NCBI GenBank assembly: GCA_964478945.1
Contig: CAYZJV010000057.1
Span: 1 to 18,609 of the forward strand
Source of the DNA: CAYZJV01 sp964478945
Lineage (GTDB): Bacteria; Spirochaetota; Spirochaetia; Sphaerochaetales; Sphaerochaetaceae
Length of the DNA stretch: 18,609 bases
Direction of reading: 5' to 3'
The notes beneath the pieces were generated by a model. It was given only the letters and a program-made list of their open reading frames with translations, was not told the origin of the DNA and did no database searches. Position numbers and translations under genes: made by a program. Position 1 is the stretch's first letter. Every line of letters starts with the position of its first letter. Positions 7,050-13,242 of this stretch are shown here, one piece after another.

Positions 7050-8114
7050 TCAGCCAACGAGCGACAAGAACGGATCCCAAGGATAGGACTCGCGAAGCAT
7101 CGGCAACACCTTCTCCAACTGGGCTCTGGTGGGAACATTGACCGGCCAATCGAATTGGTATACCGACTTCGCCCTCCCTCCACACAATTGGAGCAAACGG
7201 GCTTCTTCAACTCCTGCATCACGCAAGGCATTGATCAGCAACGCGGTTCCTGCGAATCCTGGAATTCCCGAAGCACCAGATTGCTTGTCACCGATGGTGT
7301 GGGGAGCATGATCGCTTTCCATCCAATCGACCGTCCCCGCAACAAGTCCTTCGAACACCGCCATTCGATCCTCGGCACTCCGCAAAGGAGGATTCATCTT
7401 GGACAGGTTGTCCGATCTGCCGGCCACCGATTCGTCGAGCAACGCATGATGGGCGGTGGCTCCACAAGTGATGGACATCCCGCTCCTTTTCGCCGAGTTT
7501 ACCAATTCGATCGCACCAGCGGTCGAAATGTGGCAGATATGCAAGGTACCCCGAAAACCAAATGTACGTGCGAATTCGATCTGGTCGGCAACCGATGCAA
7601 CCTCGGCCTCGGCAGGCCTGGCCAGACAATGCGTCGCCGGATCCGTGGGATCCCATAGATCGGGACGCATCACGGATTCCTTCTCACAATGGACGGCCAG
7701 TACTCCGCGATACTTCAGCGAAGCCAACCTTTCATACACCGAACGCTGCACATATTCATCGAGCAGACCCATGTGTCCCGTCGAGTGCCCTGCGAACATT
7801 TTCAAACCAACCATGGAGGGATGAAGCGACCCGTAGAGATGAACCATCTCTTCAATTTGTAAAGGATCGGAGGTCACACCACCATAAACCCCATAGAAGA
7901 GGGCTCTTCCGATCTCCCGGGATACCATTTTTGCCTTCGATCGACCAAATTCGATTCTCTCACGAATCGCCTGTGCTGTGGTGAGGGGAATTGCGGTATT
8001 GGGCATGTCGAAAAGGGCATCGATACCACACATGGCGGCAACCCGAAACCCATGGGCTATGGTCTCCTTAGCTGCTTGGGCGCCATCGCGCAGATGGACA
8101 TGTACATCGATCAC
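7050..8114 (-). CDS. pyrC: Dihydroorotase (PyrC)
   Basis: Amidohydrolase-superfamily enzyme that interconverts N-carbamoyl-aspartate and dihydroorotate, step three of pyrimidine synthesis. Counting from the start chosen (354 residues): the metal-binding HVH at 5-7 followed by LRDG, a candidate carboxylated lysine in GLKMFAG (K105), VHCEKES (H142), HICHIST (H192 and H195), and the catalytic aspartate in ESDHAPHT (D268). All expected metal ligands are present, so it should be active. The start is uncertain: GTG at 8114 gives MIDVHVHL and a GTGA overlap with the pyrDK stop, but the nearest GGAGG lies about 13 bases upstream. An in-frame ATG at 8174 would add 20 residues that do not resemble the family. 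It is the last gene of the operon. Confidence 0.92.
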   Translation of the reverse strand: MIDVHVHLRDGAQAAKETIAHGFRVAAMCGIDALFDMPNTAIPLTTAQAIRERIEFGRSKAKMVSREIGRALFYGVYGGVTSDPLQIEEMVHLYGSLHPSMVGLKMFAGHSTGHMGLLDEYVQRSVYERLASLKYRGVLAVHCEKESVMRPDLWDPTDPATHCLARPAEAEVASVADQIEFARTFGFRGTLHICHISTAGAIELVNSAKRSGMSITCGATAHHALLDESVAGRSDNLSKMNPPLRSAEDRMAVFEGLVAGTVDWMESDHAPHTIGDKQSGASGIPGFAGTALLINALRDAGVEEARLLQLCGGRAKSVYQFDWPVNVPTRAQLEKVLPMLRESYPWDPFLSLVG

Positions 8115-9862
8115 AATAGTCCGGGAGCCTCCCTCCGTATATACCCATAGTCGATGAATGTGCCCCATGCACAAGTGAGTCTCTCACCACAGAGACACTC
8201 TCCGCACATGCCGATACCACACAAGGTGTTCAGCTCCAACGAGAGATGGATCCTATCGGCTCGAATCCCTGCATCGAGCATATCATCCGCTGCGATGCGC
8301 ATGAAGACGGAAGGACCCACCACATAACAGGAAAGATCCTGGACTTCGCTTTGCAAGGCCGAACGCACCTGCTGCAACACTCTTCCGGGAATTCCCTCAT
8401 CCGCAACTATCGTCACCTTTCCGTATGGTGAGAGATTCTCTTCGAACAGCCTCCCATCGGCAACCGATTCGCTTGTCCCCACATAGATCTCCATCTCTGT
8501 ACCCTGGTCATGCAATCGCTTGGCCAAGGCTGGCAACACCGCAACCCCAGTCCCTCCGGCGACCAAAATCGCCCGCTTGGTGAGATCGGGAACGACGGGA
8601 GCTCCATACAATCCCCTGACATAGAGCGGATCCCCCACCCGCAGATCGTACAGGGCATTGGTGAAGGCTCCCCTCCTCTTGATCACGAAGGTAAAAGGGT
8701 TTGCTTCAGCGATCGAGAACGGCTTCTCACCCACCTGGGGCAACCAAAGGAAGACGAATTGCCCTGCCTCGTATTCCCATGATCCGTCCAAGGTGATCAC
8801 CACGGTATCTTCACCATGGGTCGTGCGACCAATGATGGTGTGGCGTGCATACTCCATCGAGGATTCCTTGCGATACCAAGTTCGCGCGGTATCGGGATCC
8901 ACGTTCCCTTTCAGCACCATCGTGGCATCGGACGCCAAGGCATCGCTGTAACTTCTCCAATCACGTTGATGGACCTTACCGAAGGCCGATCCCACTCCCA
9001 CGACATCGGCACCCGCGCGCACCATCTGTGCCACATCGGTTCCTGTGGAGACTCCACCCATCCCAATGATGGGAACCGAGTCTCCCACCGCCTTGCGAAT
9101 CGCACCGATGCATGCGAGTGCTTCATCGCGGACCCAAAGTCCGCTCTTGCCACCTTTCCCTCCGAGCTTGTTCTGCAGGATGGGCTTTCCGCTGATCGGT
9201 TCGACATGGACCTCCGGTCCGACGGTGTTGATTGCAACGATTCCGTCGGCTCCCGCGTCCATCACCTCCTTCGCGATGATCGCGATATCGGGGACATTCG
9301 GAGTGAGTTTGGGAAAGATCAAGGCCCCACAGTGGGGAAACGTCTTGCGGATTTCACTCATGTAGAGCCCCGATATCTCCGCCGAACACCCGATGGAGGC
9401 ACCATATCCGGCGCTGGCATGAGGACAACTGAAATTCAGTTCGATGATGTCGGCGACCGGTTCGAACGCACCCACCAGGGTGATGAAATCCTCGACAGTG
9501 GAGGCTGAGACCGAAACATTCAACAAGGTTCTCATATCCAACCTTCCACGAAGAGCCTTCAGCTCGGCCAGAGCAACCTCCATTCCGGGATTCTTCAATC
9601 CCACCGAATTGCCGAATGATCCTGGTGAGGGTTCACAAATGATCGGTTCACGGTTGCCGGGATTGGGAACGACTTGAAAACTTTTGGTGGTCACCACCGA
9701 AAATGCGGGCAAGTTCCGATCGACATACTCCACCAATGCGGTTTTCGTCGAAAGTACGCCCGAAACCGTTGCGAGACCCAATTGAGCTGTCCCTTGAAGT
9801 ATTCCGAGATGTCGTCCTGAAAGCAATTGTCGCACACGGTTGGGATCTTGAAGCCAACTCAC
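8111..9862 (-). CDS. pyrD: Fused dihydroorotate dehydrogenase PyrD-PyrK
   Basis: A 583-residue single chain. Residues 1 to about 315 are a class 1B dihydroorotate dehydrogenase: FMN barrel, active-site NFSCPHASAGYG at 143-154 with the catalytic cysteine 146, NTVGPEV near 212, and phosphate-binding GMGGVSTGTDV at 267-277. From about 335 to the end it is the PyrK electron-transfer subunit: FAD-binding KPFSIA at 380-385, NAD-binding GGTGVAVLPAL at 436-446, and a [2Fe-2S] cysteine set C548, C553, C556, C564 (CGIGMCGEC...C). Together these would oxidise dihydroorotate to orotate and pass electrons to NAD+. The two subunits are separate proteins in the classical 1B enzymes of Gram-positive bacteria. 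The GTG start at 9862 overlaps the pyrF stop (GTGA) and has GAGGAGA 7 bases upstream. Confidence 0.95.
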   Translation of the reverse strand: MSWLQDPNRVRQLLSGRHLGILQGTAQLGLATVSGVLSTKTALVEYVDRNLPAFSVVTTKSFQVVPNPGNREPIICEPSPGSFGNSVGLKNPGMEVALAELKALRGRLDMRTLLNVSVSASTVEDFITLVGAFEPVADIIELNFSCPHASAGYGASIGCSAEISGLYMSEIRKTFPHCGALIFPKLTPNVPDIAIIAKEVMDAGADGIVAINTVGPEVHVEPISGKPILQNKLGGKGGKSGLWVRDEALACIGAIRKAVGDSVPIIGMGGVSTGTDVAQMVRAGADVVGVGSAFGKVHQRDWRSYSDALASDATMVLKGNVDPDTARTWYRKESSMEYARHTIIGRTTHGEDTVVITLDGSWEYEAGQFVFLWLPQVGEKPFSIAEANPFTFVIKRRGAFTNALYDLRVGDPLYVRGLYGAPVVPDLTKRAILVAGGTGVAVLPALAKRLHDQGTEMEIYVGTSESVADGRLFEENLSPYGKVTIVADEGIPGRVLQQVRSALQSEVQDLSCYVVGPSVFMRIAADDMLDAGIRADRIHLSLELNTLCGIGMCGECLCGERLTCAWGTFIDYGYIRREAPGLL

Positions 9863-10752
9863 AGCGCCGTCTCCTCGAGCAACCGACTGAGATTACCGAG
9901 GCACCGTGCAAGCCAATCGCTGGGCGCAGGAGCCTTTTTCCACGGATGGGTAAGTGCGCTCGAACTGTTGATTCGTGACAATTCCACAGGGTAACCGACT
10001 TCCCGCAAGGCTTCCATGGTCATACTGGCACTGGCCCCCTGGCTCCCCACCCCAGGTATGAGCAGGGGAATGGAGCGTTCCCCATGATAACGGGCGATCT
10101 CCTGCAATTCGGTGAGATTCGTGGCTCCGACGACCGCACCGATGCCTTCGATCCGTTCGGCCCATTTGCCGATTCTATGGGCTACGGCGAGATAGAGGGG
10201 ATACAACTCCTTTTCATCGACCTCGTCGACCACGATGAGGCCTTGCAAATCCTTCGCACCGGGATTACTCGTTCTATTGAGCACATAGATGCCTCTCGAA
10301 CCTTCTTGGGTGTAGTCGAACGGAGCCACCGAATCGGTGCCCATGTAGCCACTTATGGTAACCGCATCGCATCTCCAGATGTCGAAGGCCTCTTGGGCAT
10401 AGTTGGCGCTCGATCTGGCGATATCGCCCCGCTTCGAATCGAGTATCACAGGGATTCCGGAAAACTTCGCATGCAACAGGTCCAACAGATCGGCAAGTGC
10501 CAAGGAACCTTCGAACTGGCCCTCGCGTGGATTGTCCAGGGCACTGTAGTACCCGATGTTCGGTTTGAAGGCTGCCGGAGAGAGCGATTGTTGCTCCATC
10601 GCCTCGAACAATTCGGTGAAGAAGGTGGTCACATCCTCCCTGATATGCCCCGAACGATAGGGAAGCACATCCCACTGTGGATCGAGTCCCATGCAGGCAC
10701 AGTTGCCCACCCTTTTCGCACTTTCGCTCAACACTGTCCTGTAACCACCCAT
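9859..10752 (-). CDS. pyrF: Orotidine 5'-phosphate decarboxylase (PyrF, type 2)
   Basis: A 297-residue enzyme that decarboxylates OMP to UMP. The catalytic network is visible as DSKRGDI at 105-111 (D105, K107, D110), within the longer pattern DSKRGDIARSSANYA, typical of the longer type 2 family of about 270-300 residues rather than the 230-residue type 1. Substrate contacts near FKPNIGYY (62-69) and GYMGTDSVAPF (135-145) are also characteristic. The ATG at 10752 has AAGGAGTA 4-5 bases upstream, inside the end of pyrE, and only 3 bases separate the two genes. Confidence 0.95.
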   Translation of the reverse strand: MGGYRTVLSESAKRVGNCACMGLDPQWDVLPYRSGHIREDVTTFFTELFEAMEQQSLSPAAFKPNIGYYSALDNPREGQFEGSLALADLLDLLHAKFSGIPVILDSKRGDIARSSANYAQEAFDIWRCDAVTISGYMGTDSVAPFDYTQEGSRGIYVLNRTSNPGAKDLQGLIVVDEVDEKELYPLYLAVAHRIGKWAERIEGIGAVVGATNLTELQEIARYHGERSIPLLIPGVGSQGASASMTMEALREVGYPVELSRINSSSALTHPWKKAPAPSDWLARCLGNLSRLLEETAL

Positions 10753-10755
10753 AGC

Positions 10756-11472
10756 CTACTCCTTCCCGACCGGAGGAAAGCCATGTGCGGCTCCCCAACC
10801 GAAAGGATCCATTCTCCATTCACGCAGCAACGCAGCCCCCGTCTCATCAACATAGCCCGTCTCCTGCGCCGTTGCAACCATCATATCGTAATCGAGCAAA
10901 GTGACCACTTCGCAAGGGGGATCGAGCGCTGAGAAGGCCTCGACCGAGGCCTGCAAACCGTAGGTGAAGATCGCCAGGCACCAAGCGATGTCTCCACCGG
11001 CTTCCCTCACCGCTTGGACGGCCTTGATGGAAGATCCTCCTGTGGAGATGAGATCCTCGATCAACACCACTTTCCGGCCATGGTAGGAACCATCGGCTCC
11101 CAGTCCTTCGATGAGGTTCTTCAAACCATGGTCCTTTCCCGAAGAGCGTACGTACGAAAGCGGTTTGCCCATCCTGTCGGCCAAAGAGGTGGCGTGGGGT
11201 ATACCGGCTGTCGCCGTTCCCGCGATATTGTCGAATTCCAATGGGAGCACCTCCAACAGCGCCCGGAATCCATTGGCTACCAAGGCTCGTGCCTCCGGAT
11301 CGGCCAACAGGCGTCTGTTGTCGTTGTAGATCGGCATGCGATATCCACTGGCCCACTGGAACGGATCGGATGGAGAGAGCCTGATGGCCTCCATATCCAA
11401 GGCCTTGCGCGCAATCCCAGGTCCGTAGCCATGTACCACCGCTGCAACTTTTTCATTCAATTCCCGCTTCAT
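10756..11472 (-). CDS. pyrE: Orotate phosphoribosyltransferase (PyrE)
   Basis: A 238-residue phosphoribosyltransferase that joins orotate to PRPP to give OMP. The PRPP-binding motif VVLIEDLISTGGSS sits at 135-148; the flexible catalytic loop SSGKDHG is near 110-116; the N-terminal segment LSPSDPFQWASGYRMPIYNDNR resembles the OPRTase substrate region. The ATG at 11472 is preferred: GGAG lies 8 bases upstream and the codon overlaps the pyrBI stop (ATGA). Another ATG at 11478 is only 2 bases from the same GGAG and is unlikely to be used. It is translationally coupled to pyrBI and sits 3 bases before pyrF. Confidence 0.94.
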   Translation of the reverse strand: MKRELNEKVAAVVHGYGPGIARKALDMEAIRLSPSDPFQWASGYRMPIYNDNRRLLADPEARALVANGFRALLEVLPLEFDNIAGTATAGIPHATSLADRMGKPLSYVRSSGKDHGLKNLIEGLGADGSYHGRKVVLIEDLISTGGSSIKAVQAVREAGGDIAWCLAIFTYGLQASVEAFSALDPPCEVVTLLDYDMMVATAQETGYVDETGAALLREWRMDPFGWGAAHGFPPVGKE

Positions 11473-13064
11473 TTCCATATCTCCTTGAACGTGTGTACCG
11501 TACCGCAATAGACGCATGCATAGCGATTGTCACGTGTTCGGATGAACCGTGCCGGAGCCCCTTCGACATGGGCGGGATGGCTGATGCAGGCCTCGTTGTT
11601 GCAACTCAGATCATCGAAGTTGTAGATTCGCGGAGGAAGATGGGTGCGGTATTTCTCGGCTACCCGTCCATCATGAATGATGTTCAAGGTACATCCTGCG
11701 GCTACCGCGGCGAGTCGTTTGAGATCCTTCCTATCGAGTGTCCTCGCTCCCGGACGGAAGATGATTCCCTTGAATTTTTGCTCATCCTTCTTGCTTGTCG
11801 ATATCCACTCCCCACCTTTGCCATCATCCAAACCCATCACTTTGCTGATGAGTGCCATGTGGCGACGAATGGTCGCAGGATCATCTCCTTTGCAGATATG
11901 GTCGATCACCAGCCCGTCGCGGATCGGACGGACTCCTTCGGAGTAGTTCTCCTCCTTCTCCGAAGCATGGAGATTCGAAGCCTTCACTTGGACGATGTAC
12001 TCCTCGTCCACCCGCTTCCTTTCCTTCGCAATCCCGGTGAAGTCATGCCCGATCTTTCCCGCCACAAGCGCAAGCAGCACGATCCTCACGTACATCCCGT
12101 TGATCGATTGTCGTTCCCATCCGTTCAGGGGTGTCTCGTCGAGAAAGGTGGGTATCGTCGGATGGACCCTGTGTCGTGGCAAGGGATGGTAGAATTTCGT
12201 ACCGGAAGGCAACTTTTCGGAATGGGATTTCCTGAAGGTGACCTTTGCCCTCAACTCATCCTGGCGCTTGAGGATCTGTTCTCCCATCCGTTCCAGTTGG
12301 GGTCGGGTGAAATACCACTTGTCTGCGATATCGTCTTGGTTCAGATACGTATCGATCGAATCGAAGATCCTCACCTGGAAGCCATTGTCCTCCATCTTCA
12401 TCCGGTACGACTCGGGCATCGCGAGTTCCGGCGGTGCGATGAGGTCGATCTTCACCGAGTCGAACAGACGCATTCCGTCGGCCTTGGAGTGGACGGTACG
12501 CCCATGGTACAAATCCCCCACCAAAGCCAGATGGATGGAGGAGGTGTCCCACCCGTTGTCCTCAAGAAAGGTGAACTCGTCGAGCAGTTCCTGGGTTGGA
12601 TGCTCATGCTTGCCATCACCGGCATTGATGAAGGCAGGCTTCCTCGCTATGCTGTTGCGTTCAGCGTACAAGGAGGCCTCCTCTTCAAGCCAACGGCACA
12701 CCCCCTCCAGCTTGCTGCGTATGATGAATACGGTGTTGTGGTAACCGGCCAGGGTGTTGAAGGTATCGGCATAGCTTTCCCCTTTGTTGAAGGAGGAACT
12801 GTCGGTGGCGAGATCGCTCACCTTGGCCCTATGGAATTTGGCTGCGTTCCTGAATGATTCGCGTGTCCTGGTGCTGTCTTCCAGAAACACCTCGTAGATT
12901 CCGAAATCGGGATCGTCGATCCTGAATTCGGCGAGCGTTTTGCGGTCATCGATCAGCAGCGCTTCCTTGAGCACCTTGGTCTTCTCGAACAGATACCTTC
13001 TCTCCGAGATCGTGAGATCATCGATGACAGCCAATGATCTTCCATTGAAGACGTTTCCTTCCAT
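11469..13064 (-). CDS. pyrB: Fused aspartate carbamoyltransferase, catalytic plus regulatory (PyrBI)
   Basis: A 531-residue fusion. Residues 1 to about 350 are the catalytic chain: carbamoyl-phosphate loop EDSTRTRESF at 62-71, HPTQ at 155-158 and HPLPR at 293-297. From about 376 (EGVRPIRDGLVIDHI) to the end is the regulatory chain that binds nucleotides, ending in the structural zinc site with C488, C493, C517 and C520 (CNNEAC...CVYC). In separate-chain enzymes the regulatory chain brings feedback control by CTP and UTP; the fused form is known from Thermotoga and some other bacteria. It catalyses the first committed step of pyrimidine synthesis. The ATG at 13064 has GGGAGG 4 bases upstream. 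It heads the operon and is preceded by a leader peptide and terminator. Confidence 0.95.
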   Translation of the reverse strand: MEGNVFNGRSLAVIDDLTISERRYLFEKTKVLKEALLIDDRKTLAEFRIDDPDFGIYEVFLEDSTRTRESFRNAAKFHRAKVSDLATDSSSFNKGESYADTFNTLAGYHNTVFIIRSKLEGVCRWLEEEASLYAERNSIARKPAFINAGDGKHEHPTQELLDEFTFLEDNGWDTSSIHLALVGDLYHGRTVHSKADGMRLFDSVKIDLIAPPELAMPESYRMKMEDNGFQVRIFDSIDTYLNQDDIADKWYFTRPQLERMGEQILKRQDELRAKVTFRKSHSEKLPSGTKFYHPLPRHRVHPTIPTFLDETPLNGWERQSINGMYVRIVLLALVAGKIGHDFTGIAKERKRVDEEYIVQVKASNLHASEKEENYSEGVRPIRDGLVIDHICKGDDPATIRRHMALISKVMGLDDGKGGEWISTSKKDEQKFKGIIFRPGARTLDRKDLKRLAAVAAGCTLNIIHDGRVAEKYRTHLPPRIYNFDDLSCNNEACISHPAHVEGAPARFIRTRDNRYACVYCGTVHTFKEIWK

Positions 13065-13079
13065 ACTACCTCCCGGTGC

Positions 13080-13106
13080 AAAAAAAATACCGGCATTCAA
13101 CCGGTA
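13080..13106 (-). terminator. Intrinsic terminator of the pyrBI attenuator
   Basis: On the minus strand TACCGG (13106-13101), a 7-base loop TTGAATG, and CCGGTA (13093-13088) form a perfect 6-bp stem followed at once by eight T (13087-13080). The TGA in the loop is the stop codon of the leader peptide. The T-run ends about 16 bases before the pyrBI ATG, so termination here would leave pyrBI unexpressed. A T6 tract lies just upstream at 13117-13112. Confidence 0.8.
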
Positions 13107-13183
13107 ATTTGAAAAAAGGCATATTCTGCGGAGACACGTGGCCCGAGATCTGTCGTACAACGAATTGTTCCCTTCGACCTCAT
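13097..13183 (-). CDS. Leader peptide of the pyr operon (28 residues)
   Basis: A 28-codon open frame, MRSKGTIRCTTD... ending in ...AFFQITG and TGA. The ATG at 13183 is preceded by GGGAGGT at a spacing of 4-5 bases, a stronger ribosome binding site than many of the genes here have. Two phenylalanine codons cover the T6 tract (13117-13112), and the stop codon lies in the loop of the downstream terminator. A ribosome that follows RNA polymerase closely would occupy the 5' arm of that hairpin and prevent termination. This is the arrangement of the enteric pyrBI leader, in which low UTP stalls polymerase at U-rich stretches and lets the ribosome catch up. The peptide itself probably has no function. 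Confidence 0.7.
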   Translation of the reverse strand: MRSKGTIRCTTDLGPRVSAEYAFFQITG

Positions 13184-13211
13184 GCGCACCTCCCGACTGT
13201 TGGTTCGCAGA

Positions 13212-13234
13212 ACAGGATACCAGAAGTATCCTGT
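13212..13234 (-). promoter_or_regulatory. Inverted repeat over the pyr promoter (operator or terminator hairpin)
   Basis: ACAGGATAC and GTATCCTGT form a perfect 9-bp inverted repeat with a 5-base centre (TTCTG). One arm covers the -10 box and the other lies in the spacer of the predicted pyr promoter. It could be an operator for a dimeric repressor, or a hairpin at the end of the upstream exopolysaccharide transcript; no T-run follows, which makes a simple terminator less likely. Confidence 0.5.
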
Positions 13235-13242
13235 CGTGTCTA
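13214..13242 (-). promoter_or_regulatory. Predicted pyr operon promoter
   Basis: On the minus strand TAGACA (13242-13237) and TATCCT (13219-13214) are separated by exactly 17 bases, with a start expected around 13207-13205. The first three bases of the -35 box are the TAG stop codon of the upstream BY-kinase gene, so the promoter begins exactly where that gene ends. The transcript to the end of the terminator would be about 125 bases. Confidence 0.6.

Noticed and set aside
11493..12857. 454-codon plus-strand open frame
   Set aside because: Antisense shadow of pyrBI; the pyrBI motifs are unmistakable and the shadow product has none.
13080..13207. PyrR-type RNA attenuator or a riboswitch before pyrBI
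   Set aside because: No PyrR binding loop, no competing antiterminator stem, and no pyrR gene in the operon; the overlapping leader peptide fits the ribosome-coupled model better.
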